Below are positions 44,646 to 53,613 of a DNA stretch of 64,000 nt, piece by piece. The first letter of the stretch is position 1. Each line of letters starts with the position of its first letter. Where the stretch lies: positions 1 through 64,000 of the forward strand of contig DAOTWD010000155.1 in the NCBI GenBank assembly GCA_034435975.1, written 5' to 3'. Made by a program: the position numbers and the translations under genes. The DNA comes from CAKZQX01 sp034435975 (lineage in GTDB: Bacteria; Chloroflexota; Chloroflexia; Chloroflexales; Chloroflexaceae). The notes beneath the pieces were generated by a model, which was given only the letters and a program-made list of their open reading frames with translations, did not search any database and was not told the origin of the DNA.

Positions 44646-45293
44646 CTACACCGGTTGCTTTGATCGCGCAGCAGCAATCCGTTCACGCAACTGGCGCGCG
44701 GCCACCGCCGGATCAGCGGCACCAACCACAGCCGAAATCACTGACACACCGATCGCACCGGCCTCGATCACGCTGGCGGCATTGTCCAGGGTAATACCAC
44801 CGATGGCAAGGATCGGAATATGTACCGCTCTGACAATCTCGGCCAGGCGAGGAAGACCAATGGGTGGCCCGGCGTCGGGCTTGCTGGGTGTGCCGAAAAT
44901 ATCACCGACGCCGAGATAATCGGCACCATCGCGTTCGGCCTGCTGTGCCTGCGCCACCGTTGCGGTTGAAATACCCAGGATACGCTCCGGCCCGATCAGC
45001 CGTCGTGCCAGTACCGCGTGCATATCGTCCTGGCCGACATGCACGCCCTCGGCGTCGATTGCCAGCGCGACATCAATGCGGTCGTTAACGATGAGCGGAA
45101 TACCTGCTGCGCGAGTGATGGCGTGCAGTGCGTGTCCCAGTTCCACCATCGCACGGGTAGTCATCGTTTTCGCCCGCAATTGGACGACGGTCGCACCACC
45201 CTGAATGGCGGCTGACACAACCTCCGGGAGCGAACGCTGACCAGCAGCACGCTCGTCGGTAATAATGTAGACAGACCAGTCAATTGATTGCAT
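44646..45293 (-). CDS. thiE: Thiamine-phosphate synthase (ThiE)
   Basis: The 215-residue TIM-barrel enzyme shows GATVVQLRAKTM, PLIVNDRIDVALAIDAEGVH, GISTATVAQAQQAE, YLGVGDIFGTPSK and AIGGI. It joins HMP-PP and thiazole phosphate to make thiamine phosphate. ATG at 45293 has GGAAGGA directly upstream; the frame is open for 20 more codons into the leader terminator, which are not coding. It is the first gene after the TPP riboswitch. Confidence 0.96.
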   Translation of the reverse strand: MQSIDWSVYIITDERAAGQRSLPEVVSAAIQGGATVVQLRAKTMTTRAMVELGHALHAITRAAGIPLIVNDRIDVALAIDAEGVHVGQDDMHAVLARRLIGPERILGISTATVAQAQQAERDGADYLGVGDIFGTPSKPDAGPPIGLPRLAEIVRAVHIPILAIGGITLDNAASVIEAGAIGVSVISAVVGAADPAVAARQLRERIAAARSKQPV

Positions 45294-45334
45294 GGCATCC
45301 TTCCACACCGATATACACCACACCATCGATACAC

Positions 45335-45363
45335 AAAAAACACCGCCCCACAAGGAGCGGTGT
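45335..45363 (-). terminator. Intrinsic terminator of the TPP riboswitch
   Basis: Read leftward, a 10-bp stem (45363-45354 with 45349-45340, loop TTGT, one G-U pair) is followed by TTTTTT. It lies between the aptamer and thiE and is the obvious expression platform: it forms when TPP is bound. Confidence 0.9.
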
Positions 45364-45381
45364 CAGCAATAATACATGCGA

Positions 45382-45480
45382 CCTTCCGTTTCCCTGCGCT
45401 GGCATGATCCAGATCAGGTTCGTGGGGTCGATAGCGCAAAAGCCATCCTCTCAGCCCGGTTGTCCCAGACTCCCCCAACG
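45382..45480 (-). promoter_or_regulatory. TPP (THI-box) riboswitch aptamer
   Basis: The leftward leader contains the THI-box signatures in order: GGGGGAG, then GGGCTGAGAGGATGG, then GACCCCACGAACCTGATCTG and GGATCATGCCAGCGCAGGGA. The CTGAGA and ACCTGAT segments are the pyrimidine-sensing core and CAGCGNAGGGA closes the diphosphate helix. TPP binding should promote the terminator downstream and shut off all nine genes. Confidence 0.96.
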
Positions 45481-45511
45481 GGTAGTTTTCTACGTTTTTC
45501 GTTATTGATGT

Positions 45512-45540
45512 ATTTTACTATAAGTGCGCATTTCTGTCAA
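45512..45540 (-). promoter_or_regulatory. Sigma-70 promoter of the thiamine operon
   Basis: On the minus strand TTGACA (45540-45535) and TAAAAT (45517-45512) are 17 bp apart, about 30 bases before the riboswitch. The -35 matches consensus exactly. Confidence 0.8.
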
Positions 45541-45561
45541 GTATAGCAGTCTATGCTATAC
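45541..45561. promoter_or_regulatory. Palindrome between divergent promoters
   Basis: GTATAGCA (45541-45548) and TGCTATAC (45554-45561) form a perfect 8-bp inverted repeat five bases apart, lying immediately upstream of the thiamine -35 and close to the rightward -35. A second palindrome, TATAAG-T-CTTATA, lies at 45609-45621. Either could be an operator. Confidence 0.45.
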
Positions 45562-45571
45562 ACGGCTGCTG

Positions 45572-45601
45572 TTGACACTGAGGCTGAGAACGTGCTATGA
45601 T
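45572..45601 (+). promoter_or_regulatory. Sigma-70 promoter of the orphan response regulator
   Basis: TTGACA (45572-45577) and TATGAT (45596-45601) are 18 bp apart, 40 bases before the ATG at 45641. An overlapping TATAAT at 45601-45606 has no well-placed -35. Confidence 0.65.
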
Positions 45602-45640
45602 ATAATACTATAAGTCTTATAAAACCCAAAGTGATCTTCC

Positions 45641-46450
45641 ATGAGTCATCCTGCGCAGATACTTGTCGTTGATGATGAGAACAATATTCGGTTGACCCTC
45701 AATGCTCTGCTATCGCGTGCCGGGTATGCTGTGACCATGGCAGCCAGTGGTGAAGAGGCGGTTGAGCGGCTCAAACAACAATCTTTTGATCTGATGCTGG
45801 TTGATCTCAAAATGCCCGGTATGGATGGCATGCAGGTTGTGGCCGAGTTGCGGAATCATCAAGCTGATACGGCCGTGATTGTGCTAACCGGGCACGGTAC
45901 GCTGGAAACGGCGGTCGAAGGCTTGCACCATGGCATTTTTGACTATCTGTTGAAGACCACCGATCCGGCCCAGGTTCTGGAACGGGTGAAAGCCGGGCTT
46001 GAAGATCGCAACCAGCGCCTGCGCCAGCGCGAGTTACTGGATGTGGTGGGCGAGGCGGTCAAAGAATTACGGGGAACCTCCACGCCTGCCACCAGTTCCC
46101 CGTCTGGCACACCAGAACGCTTGATCACGGTTGGTGCTTTGCAACTCGATACCTGGCACCAGGTGGCGACGCTGGCCGAGCGTTCCTTGTCGCTCACACC
46201 TACGGAGTTTCGGGTACTGCTCTGCTTGGCTGAACATGCTGGTCAGATGCTCTCCTATGCACAACTGGTGCGTTGCGCTCAGGGCTACGATACGAGCGAG
46301 CTTGAGGCGGGTGAGTTGATCAAACCCCATATTCATCATCTCCGCCAGAAACTCGAGCCAGATCCTGGCTCACCGCGTTATTTGCTCAATGTGCGGGGCA
46401 AAGGCTATATTTTGCAGATTGAAGAACCGCAGGCTCATACTCGCGGCTGA
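45641..46450 (+). CDS. Orphan response regulator, receiver plus winged helix
   Basis: This 269-residue regulator has a receiver at residues 5-120 with D11/D12, D55 (LMLVDLKMPG), T83 (VIVLTGHGT) and K105. The receiver resembles the NtrC group (ETAVEGLHHGIFDYLLKTTD) rather than OmpR. A linker of about 50 residues (coil then Ser/Thr/Pro-rich) leads to an OmpR-type winged helix (about 170-262: SLTPTEFRVLLCLAEHAGQM and VRGKGYILQI). No histidine kinase gene is adjacent. It is divergent from the thiamine operon, which may be chance. A strong terminator follows. Confidence 0.92.
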   Translation: MSHPAQILVVDDENNIRLTLNALLSRAGYAVTMAASGEEAVERLKQQSFDLMLVDLKMPGMDGMQVVAELRNHQADTAVIVLTGHGTLETAVEGLHHGIFDYLLKTTDPAQVLERVKAGLEDRNQRLRQRELLDVVGEAVKELRGTSTPATSSPSGTPERLITVGALQLDTWHQVATLAERSLSLTPTEFRVLLCLAEHAGQMLSYAQLVRCAQGYDTSELEAGELIKPHIHHLRQKLEPDPGSPRYLLNVRGKGYILQIEEPQAHTRG

Positions 46451-46537
46451 CCAGGGTTTCATCCGCACGACCGATGCTCTTCTCCTGATTTGTAGGTACG
46501 ATAGCCATTGTACATTGCGTGCTATGGCTGTAGTCAG

Positions 46538-46569
46538 CAGGCGCACCCCATGGTGTTGGGGTGCGCCTG
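46538..46569. terminator. Strong hairpin between convergent genes
   Basis: CAGGCGCACCCC (46538-46549) pairs perfectly with GGGGTGCGCCTG (46558-46569). Rightward it is followed by TTGTTGTG. It lies between the response regulator and the leftward surface protein and may stop transcripts from both sides. Confidence 0.65.
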
Positions 46570-46624
46570 TTGTTGTGCGCGCGACGAACAAATAACGAAC
46601 GTTCCGAGCTGTCTACCGAGCTGT

Positions 46625-49324
46625 CTACCGCACGATAATCGGCAGATAGACCGTTGGCGGGGCGATGGTCAGTTTAACGTTTATCGGATACTCTATGCCG
46701 TTCTTGTCAATACCCAGCAGCTTAAAGCTGTCGGTGCCACTGGCACCCCGGTTCGCTATGTAGACCAGATTGCCGAGATCTGCGGCGTCGATCTCATCAC
46801 CTTTCTTAAGAGTAAGAGTCAGACCCTCTGGCAGAACGAGTTGACCTTTTTCTGGCTCACTGACAATGCGCACCTTGTCCAGCACGATGCCATCTTTCTC
46901 GAGCTCGGTCGTGATGCTGTCCAATCTGCCCTGACCGCCCTCAATGGTAGAGGTAATCTCCAACGGTGGGCGTGGAGTTGCGGTCGGTGTCACCGTCGGT
47001 GTAGCTGTTGGTGTTGGCGTCGTTGTTGGTGTGGCTGTCGGCACACTGGTTGGTGTTGGTGTCGGGGTGGTGTCTACCACAGGATTGGTTACAGTGACGT
47101 TCACGGTCACGCTATCAGTGCCACCTTTGCCGTCGCTGACCTGTACATCAAAGCTATCCTCGCCTTCATAGCCGGCACTGGGAGTGTAGCGGATCGTGAC
47201 CGGTGAGCCTGTGTTCTGACCATCCACAAATGCAGCCGTACCATGATCCGGCTGGTTGGTAATACTCCAGGTCAACGAATCGCCATCCGTATCGGTTGCG
47301 GCCAACTCGATCGTAGCTGGTTCACCTTCGGATGACTCTATTGGACGAGGATCGTTGCCACCGGTAATAACCGGATCTGCGTTGGGTGTGCCACCAGTAC
47401 CAACACCTGAGATGGTGAAACGATATGGATTAATGTCGTTGCTGGCAATCTGAACTCTTGTAGTGCGTATACCAGGGTTTGCAGGATCAAATGTTACCTG
47501 GAAGGTTGTGCTGCCACCGGGAGGGATAGTGTCTGTGTCGGGTTGGGTGACGCTGAATTCTTTTGCCTGACCACCGCTGAGTGCCACCCGATTATTACCC
47601 GTCAGTTTCAGGTCAACCGAACCGGTATTCTTGATCGTGAAGGTGCGTGTGACAGAATCACCCTCAACCGCCGCCTGCCCAAAGTCGGTACCGGTCGCAA
47701 TCGAGACATCTGTTGTATCATGAGGTATCGGTTGCCCATTACCTTCAACTGCGATCTGCGGGCCACTACCGGTACCCTGGATAGTAAAATCGTAGCGGGT
47801 GTTGAAGTTGTTAGGAATACGCACCTGCGTTTTGCGCAATCCGGTACCAGTGGGTGTGAATGTCACTGTGAACGTAGTACTCTGGCCAGGTGGAATAGTT
47901 GTAGTAGCCGGCTGCTCGACTGCAAAGTCGCTGGCCTGATTGCCACCAACAACAATATTGCTCAGTATCAGATCACTCTGTCCTATATTCTCGATGGTAA
48001 AGGTGTTTGTTTTAGAATTGGGTATCGTGACCGGGCCAAAATCGGTGTCATTAGCGGCTGAGGGTGTGTTACTGGCATGATCAATTGCCTGGCCATTACC
48101 CTTAACCGTCATCACCGGGCCACTGGCGGTACCCTGGATATTCACGTTGTAGCTCGCGTTGAAGTTGTTAGCGATGCGCATCTGGGTTTTGCGCAGGCCA
48201 GTGGCCGATGGCGTGAATGTGACAACGAAAGTGGTCGCATGATCAGGTGCAATCGTGTTAGAACCAGGTGGTGTGGTAACTGCAAAGTTGCTGGCCTGAT
48301 TACCACTAAAGGTAATATTGCCCAACGTCAGATCACTGGTACCGGTATTCTTAATGGTAAAGGTACGGGTTGCCGTACTGGGCATCACAACCTCACCAAA
48401 ATCGGTGTGATTGTCCGGCGAAGGTGGGGGGGTGTTTGCATTGGTTGCAGGCTGAATCGGTTGTCCATTGCCCTCAACCTCCATTATCGGGCCACTACCG
48501 GTACCCTGGATATTAAAATCGTAGCGGGTGTTGAAGTTGTTGGGAATGCGCACCTGAGTTTTGCGCAATCCGGTGACTGTCGGTGTGAATGTCACTGTGA
48601 ACGTAATATGCTGGCCAGGTGCAATAGTTGTAGCAGTCGGTTGTGTGACTGTGAAGTCGCCGGCCTGCTGGCCACTCACGGTAATATTACCCGACAGCGT
48701 TAGCGGACTGGTACCGGTATTCTTGATAGTGAACGTGCGCGTTTGCGATCCCGGCATCGTCACAGTGCCAAAATCGGTGTGATTGTTCTCTGAGGGTGTG
48801 GTGCTGGCGTGCGCAATTGGCTGGTTGTTTCCCTCAACCTCCATTATCGGACCACTACCGGTACCCTGGATATTAAAATCGTAGCGGGTGTTGAAATTGT
48901 TGGGAATGCGCACCTGCGTTTTGCGTAACGAGGCGACTGCCGGTGTGAACTGAACCTGGAATGTAGCGCTAGCATTAGGGGCAATGATGTTATTAGTAGG
49001 CTGTGTGACTGTGAAATCGCCAGCTTGATTGCCATTGACGGCAATGGTGCCCAGGATCAAATTGGCATCACCGGTATTCTTAATCGTGAACGTGCGCGTT
49101 TGCGATCCCGGCATGGTAACGGTGCCAAAATCGGTGTGATTATCCACTGAGGGTGTCGTGCTGGCATGATTAATTGGCTGTCCATTACCCTCAACGGCCA
49201 TCACAGGCCCAGCACCATGAGCCAGCCAGGGCGGAACAACACTCACCAGCAGTGCGGCCAGCAAGGCCAGCGTGATGAGCGGCGAGGTTCGCCGCAAGAA
49301 TTGTTTGAACCGATGGACGTGCAT
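46625..49324 (-). CDS. Choice-of-anchor-D repeat surface protein with YLP-type C-terminus
   Basis: The 899-residue product has a signal peptide (residues about 1-38, with FLRRTSPLITLALLAALLVS), then five tandem choice-of-anchor-D (ASPM/SPD-2/hydin-like) repeats of about 112-118 residues up to about 640. Each has DFG.V..P.S.TRTFTIKN.G, AP...TTF.V.FTP and GLRKTQVRI.NNFN. Then follows a cadherin-like repeat (DTDGDSLTWSITNQPDHGTA, YEGEDSFDVQVSDG), a Thr/Pro stalk of about 45 residues and a last beta domain ending TVYLPIIVR. This tail resembles the YLP ends of many Chloroflexota secreted proteins. The repeats are nearly identical at DNA level. It is monocistronic. Confidence 0.88.
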   Translation of the reverse strand: MHVHRFKQFLRRTSPLITLALLAALLVSVVPPWLAHGAGPVMAVEGNGQPINHASTTPSVDNHTDFGTVTMPGSQTRTFTIKNTGDANLILGTIAVNGNQAGDFTVTQPTNNIIAPNASATFQVQFTPAVASLRKTQVRIPNNFNTRYDFNIQGTGSGPIMEVEGNNQPIAHASTTPSENNHTDFGTVTMPGSQTRTFTIKNTGTSPLTLSGNITVSGQQAGDFTVTQPTATTIAPGQHITFTVTFTPTVTGLRKTQVRIPNNFNTRYDFNIQGTGSGPIMEVEGNGQPIQPATNANTPPPSPDNHTDFGEVVMPSTATRTFTIKNTGTSDLTLGNITFSGNQASNFAVTTPPGSNTIAPDHATTFVVTFTPSATGLRKTQMRIANNFNASYNVNIQGTASGPVMTVKGNGQAIDHASNTPSAANDTDFGPVTIPNSKTNTFTIENIGQSDLILSNIVVGGNQASDFAVEQPATTTIPPGQSTTFTVTFTPTGTGLRKTQVRIPNNFNTRYDFTIQGTGSGPQIAVEGNGQPIPHDTTDVSIATGTDFGQAAVEGDSVTRTFTIKNTGSVDLKLTGNNRVALSGGQAKEFSVTQPDTDTIPPGGSTTFQVTFDPANPGIRTTRVQIASNDINPYRFTISGVGTGGTPNADPVITGGNDPRPIESSEGEPATIELAATDTDGDSLTWSITNQPDHGTAAFVDGQNTGSPVTIRYTPSAGYEGEDSFDVQVSDGKGGTDSVTVNVTVTNPVVDTTPTPTPTSVPTATPTTTPTPTATPTVTPTATPRPPLEITSTIEGGQGRLDSITTELEKDGIVLDKVRIVSEPEKGQLVLPEGLTLTLKKGDEIDAADLGNLVYIANRGASGTDSFKLLGIDKNGIEYPINVKLTIAPPTVYLPIIVR

Positions 49325-49778
49325 AAATTACCTCCTCAAATAGTGCGAATTCAGATCATAGCTACCCGCATAACAATGATCACGGGTAGCACCATGGAAC
49401 AGATGCAAGACGAACCAGCGCCTGTGCGTGGTATAACTATCGAACCGGATTATTGCTCGATACAATGACCTCCTGGTAATATCCGATCAGCTATCAGGTA
49501 TGCGATGTATGGTAGCAACGCTCTATTACCATTTTGTTACCATTGGTCTTGACCATTCTACTGCATACTATCGGTACAGTTGATCGGGTACTTCCTTCTG
49601 CACCTTGTTGTCCTACTCACTGAGCCGGTTGTGGTGGGCAGTGCCATATTATAGCACCTGGGGGTTAAGTCTTTGCTGTGCGGTATTTCGGTTGTATAGA
49701 GGGAGACAATTATCTCTATATGATAGAGTACGATTATTACCATTTTATTACCAACCTGGGGAGGCGTGCGGCGTCTTT

Positions 49779-49811
49779 AGGTGACAGGTGACAGGTGATA
49801 GGTGACAGGTG
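49779..49811. repeat. 7-bp tandem repeat
   Basis: AGGTGAC is repeated almost five times with one change (AGGTGAT in the third copy). Confidence 0.85.
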
Positions 49812-49985
49812 CCCAGGCTGGTCGGCTCTGACCCCTGCACCCGATCCAGCGAGGATACGCGAGGCGCTTCGGAGCGGAAGGCGCCTTGCGCAAAGCGATC
49901 AGGAGGCGCGAGACGCGAGGCGCGAGGTGTGAGGCGCGAGGTGTGAGGCGAGGATGCACGAGGCGTGCGGCGTGCGGCGTTTGTT

Positions 49986-50022
<37 letters not shown>

Positions 50023-50584
50023 GCGGAAGTTATGTTGGTTGGCCTCGTCATGTCATCGCGGAGGCGATGAGGCGTCGTCGTAGCTTGTAGAGGTGTCAGC
50101 CGTGGTAGACGCATACCTGCGGACATGCCGTATGTGCCCATGGCTGCGCTCGTGTACTTGAGCGAGCGGATCTATTCGTTTATCAAGGGTCTTCATTCGT
50201 GGTCTTATACGTTGTCCATATCGTTGACATGGGAACAGTGTGCAGCGTGTGACGCTTCGAAGCGGAAAGCGAGCGGGCTGGTTTCGCCTGACGTCAACGC
50301 TGGCTGGTGGGTGCTGCAGCGTCGGTATGTTGGCATGCTGGCAGGTTGCAACTGGCATCCCTTTGCATCTTTGCGCCTTTACGTTACAAATGCGGCCGTG
50401 CGGCACGAGATCTGCAGCGGGAAGATGTTGACCCATCTCCCATCCATCTCTCTGCACCTTTGCATCTTTGCGTCTTTGCGTTAAAAAAGAGGTACCGGAG
50501 ACGTGAAGATGCGAGGATACGGGCGATGACGGCACTTTTTTCAACGCAAAGGAGCGCAGACGCTAGCGGAAAATGGTCAACCGC

Positions 50585-51076
50585 TTACATCGCCGCCAGC
50601 GTCAATGCCTCGATGCGCAGGTCACGCAGGCGATCGCGCAGGCCTTGTGCAGCACGCTGCGTGAGCAGGTAGCCAAAGGATGGGTCGGTTTCAAACTGCT
50701 GGCGCAGATCGACGCAGTTGAACGCCAGGAGCCGAGAATCGGAGAGCGCCCGTACCGTAATGCTGGCAGTGTAGGGTGGAATGAGCGCTGACCAGGCAAA
50801 GGCTTCACCACGCCCGATCGTGCTGATCGTCACTTCGCGTTCACGCTCGGTGAGTTCGGCAATAGCCGAGGTTTTGCCCTTTGCAATTAATTCAATAACG
50901 GTAACCACCTGACCCTCTAGCACAATGTAGAAGGAATCGAGCATATCCCCTTCGCGGAAGAAATAATGCCCGGCCGCCACCTCCTGTTCGTCAGCGACGG
51001 TTGCCAGGCGTACAATCTGTTCACTCGTCAGTCCAGCAAAGTAGGTATAGCGGCGAATCATTTCGGGTGACACCAT
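50585..51076 (-). CDS. Cyclic-nucleotide-binding domain protein
   Basis: This 163-residue protein is a single cNMP-binding domain: YFAGLTSEQIVRLATVADEQ, FFREGDMLDSFYIVLEGQV and the phosphate-binding-cassette region GRGEAFAWSALIPPYTASITV. The cassette lacks the canonical GE.AL..N...RAAS arginine arrangement, so ligand preference is doubtful. There is no DNA-binding domain, unlike CRP/FNR. An AAGGAG site precedes the ATG. It lies downstream of the hydrogenase cluster in the same direction but separated by a repeat element. Confidence 0.88.
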   Translation of the reverse strand: MVSPEMIRRYTYFAGLTSEQIVRLATVADEQEVAAGHYFFREGDMLDSFYIVLEGQVVTVIELIAKGKTSAIAELTEREREVTISTIGRGEAFAWSALIPPYTASITVRALSDSRLLAFNCVDLRQQFETDPSFGYLLTQRAAQGLRDRLRDLRIEALTLAAM

Positions 51077-51108
51077 TGTTTACTCCTTATCTGAACGTTA
51101 TCACTCTA

Positions 51109-51220
51109 AGGATCCATCCCTGGGTAGGAAGGCACAGCTTCGCCCCGCCGAAACCACGGGGAATATGTGCGGGAGCCGCAGGCCCCCGCATCCCTGCCGA
51201 GATGAAGCCTCATTTATTAG
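51109..51220. repeat. Second copy of the REP/MITE-like element
   Basis: The interior GGCACAGCTTCG to GCCCCCGCATCCCTGCCGAGATGAAG parallels the element at 14556-14668 over roughly 90 bases. The terminal inverted repeat seen in that copy is not clear here. It lies in the 216-bp gap between the cNMP protein and the hydrogenase protease. Confidence 0.55.
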
Positions 51221-51292
51221 ACCGTTTCGATTTGCATTATTAGAAAGCGTAAGACTGACCAGAGTATGCAGAATGTCTACATCAAATTGGTA

Positions 51293-51934
51293 TTAGCACA
51301 TAAACACGTTGGAACATTCTCGCCTGTGTCTTGCCAACCCCGTATGTGCTTCTCGATACGATGCCGGAGTGTTCACGCATCCGGGTACAGGTGGGTATGC
51401 ATCGAAACCACGGTTCCAATCTTGCAATGCCAATTCATCCATGACCGCATCGATGACCTGGGGGATAGCGTGAGCTACGGCGGGCGTCGGCGTGTCGCCA
51501 AAGTCGCTAATATTCTCCACCTCAACTGCGTAGATTATAATCTCGGCTGGAACCGGCAGGCCCATACCATGGCCCAGATCCAGTGCGGTCAGCAGGCTGG
51601 TGTCGTGCGGTGAGGTACTATGCTCGGTCGGGCTGATCGCCCGCAGATCTTCCATGGTCAGGCGGTGGATGGTTCCCGGTCGCCCACGGGCCGGGTAGAG
51701 CGCATCAATTAAGATTACCCGTTCGTAGCCCAGCATCGCTTCCATCAACAGCAACCCGCCTACGCTGACCTCGGTGCAGTCAATGGGCAGATCGGCGGGT
51801 AGCCGGGCGGCAATCGCCTCAGCCACCCACACACCCACACCGTCATCGGTCAATATCGGATTACCCAGTCCCAGCACCAGCGTGTGCGCCTGCGGTCGGC
51901 GTTGCTCTATTGTCTGGATCGACCAGTTGTGCAT
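51293..51934 (-). CDS. Hydrogenase maturation protease
   Basis: The 213-residue product has the HycI/HyaD family start LVLGLGNPILTDDGVGVWV, then the VSVGGLLLMEAM and ILIDALYP blocks that carry nickel-sensing acidic residues, and the SPHDTSLLTAL histidine region. It removes the C-terminal extension of the NiFe large subunit encoded upstream in the same direction after nickel insertion. The 60-residue C-terminal tail is longer than usual and not conserved. It closes the Hdr/Mvh operon. Confidence 0.93.
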   Translation of the reverse strand: MHNWSIQTIEQRRPQAHTLVLGLGNPILTDDGVGVWVAEAIAARLPADLPIDCTEVSVGGLLLMEAMLGYERVILIDALYPARGRPGTIHRLTMEDLRAISPTEHSTSPHDTSLLTALDLGHGMGLPVPAEIIIYAVEVENISDFGDTPTPAVAHAIPQVIDAVMDELALQDWNRGFDAYPPVPGCVNTPASYREAHTGLARHRRECSNVFMC

Positions 51935-52131
51935 CTAAGCTCTCTTTTCCGTTGGAACGTTGGAGTGCAAAGCTTTGAAGCGGAAACGGTCTAAGCCTGA
52001 GCCGTCTAAGCAGAAAGCGCAAAGCGGCAAATATGTCGCCTTTGGTGCGCTACGCTTGCCCTTCCTACTCGAAACCGTATCACGCCGCAAGACCCCTGTT
52101 GGGTGCTTTGACCGCTTGCTGCCCCATCGCT

Positions 52132-53613
52132 TCACCGCTCCAGCCGTTCTACCTGGTTGCGCTGCGCATCATAGATCACCACCTCCATCGGCATCTGGCC
52201 GGGCAGCGAGTGCGTGGCACATGAGAGGCAGGGATCGTAGGCGCGGAAGGCCATCTCGATCCGGTTCAACAGTCCGTTGGTGATGACCGTGCCTTTGGTG
52301 ATCAGTGTCTGGGCGGCCTTCTTGATCGACATCGACATCGGCGCATAGTTGTTGGTCGTGCCCACAATCATGTTGACCCTGGTCAGTATACCGCGCTCGT
52401 CCGTCCAGTAATGATGGGTGAGTGTGCCACGTGGTGCCTCCACACAGCCAATGCCCTCGTCCGGCGTGGCCGTCACCGGGGCACGCACGTTCGGATCGGT
52501 AATCTCCGGGTCGCTGATCAGCTCCAGCATCCGCTCAGCGGCATACAGCAACTCGACCAGGCGTGCCCAGTGGGTTGCCAGGCGATAGTGGATCGGCTGG
52601 TAGCGTCCGTTCACCTTCTTGCTGCCGAGCGTCTCATACAGCTTCTCGTAGGCCTCCTGCGCTCGCGGCGTCGCCATCCCGTCTGAGGCGTTCAGGCGCG
52701 ACAACGGTGTGGCGATATAGATACCACTGTCTTTACCATCTACAAACCCTTTCCAGCCCACGCCCTTCAGATAGGGAAACTTGAGGTACGTCCACGGCTC
52801 GACCCGTTCGGCCACATGCTGGGCGTAATCACGCGGGTGGTACTTCACAAACTCCGCGCCCTCCGGGTCAACCACGCGGATCATGCCGTCGTAGAAGTTC
52901 ACCCGGTTCTGCGCGTCCACCATCCCCATGGAGTAGGTGCGGTCGGTGTAGCCTTCGGACAGGATCAGATCGACATAGCCTTGATTGCCCAGCACCAGAT
53001 CCTCAAAAATCTTCAGGCTAAACAGCGCAAAATCTACATTCTGGCGAGCGATGCCCTCGATCTCCTCGCGCTCGGCCGGCGTGATGGGCTTGCTCCAACC
53101 GCCGGGCAATCCGGCCACCGGATGCACGCCACGCCCACCGATCATCTTGATCACGTGGTGGTTGCGGATGCGCGTGTCAATGACCTGCTTGCCAATATCT
53201 ACGCCCACCTTGTGGATCACCCCCAGAATATTGCGCTCGGCAGGTGGCGCATCCGGCCCGACCACAAAGTCCGGCCCGCCCAGGGCATAGAAGTGTGTGG
53301 TGTGATCGGTCACATAAAACGCGGAGTAGAACATTTCGCGCAGTTTCTTTGTCACCGGGGGCGGATCGACATGAAAGAGCATATCGAGCGCCTTTGTAGC
53401 AGCCATATGGTGGGCTTCGGGACACACGCCGCAGATACGGTTGGTAATACGCGGCATCTCCTCTGCCGCCCGGCCTACGCAGAACTGCTCAAAGCCGCGG
53501 AGTTCGGGTACCTGAAAGTAGGCATTGGCAACATCCCCCTCGTCATTGAGGAAAATCTCAATCTTGCCATGCCCCTCCAGGCGTGTAATGGGGTCAATGC
53601 TAATGCGTTTCAT
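52132..53613 (-). CDS. mvhA: NiFe hydrogenase large subunit, MvhA-type (group 3c-like)
   Basis: This 493-residue protein has both nickel-binding motifs: RICGVC with C61 and C64 near the N-terminus and DPCLSC with C462 and C465 near the end. After H468 there are 25 residues (SLPGQMPMEVVIYDAQ onward), the extension cut by the maturation protease downstream. It carries the H2 active site in the soluble Mvh unit. ATG at 53613 overlaps the mvhG stop by 14 bases and has a GAGG site; an ATG four codons earlier is less likely. Confidence 0.96.
   Translation of the reverse strand: MKRISIDPITRLEGHGKIEIFLNDEGDVANAYFQVPELRGFEQFCVGRAAEEMPRITNRICGVCPEAHHMAATKALDMLFHVDPPPVTKKLREMFYSAFYVTDHTTHFYALGGPDFVVGPDAPPAERNILGVIHKVGVDIGKQVIDTRIRNHHVIKMIGGRGVHPVAGLPGGWSKPITPAEREEIEGIARQNVDFALFSLKIFEDLVLGNQGYVDLILSEGYTDRTYSMGMVDAQNRVNFYDGMIRVVDPEGAEFVKYHPRDYAQHVAERVEPWTYLKFPYLKGVGWKGFVDGKDSGIYIATPLSRLNASDGMATPRAQEAYEKLYETLGSKKVNGRYQPIHYRLATHWARLVELLYAAERMLELISDPEITDPNVRAPVTATPDEGIGCVEAPRGTLTHHYWTDERGILTRVNMIVGTTNNYAPMSMSIKKAAQTLITKGTVITNGLLNRIEMAFRAYDPCLSCATHSLPGQMPMEVVIYDAQRNQVERLER

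Noticed and set aside
46944..47171. Val/Gly-repeat frame opposite the surface protein stalk
   Set aside because: It is the complement of the Thr/Pro stalk codons and not a separate gene.
50053..50544. A 163-codon minus-strand frame in the repeat-rich gap
   Set aside because: It has repeat-derived peptides such as TQRRKDAKVQR, no ribosome site and no domain-like pattern.
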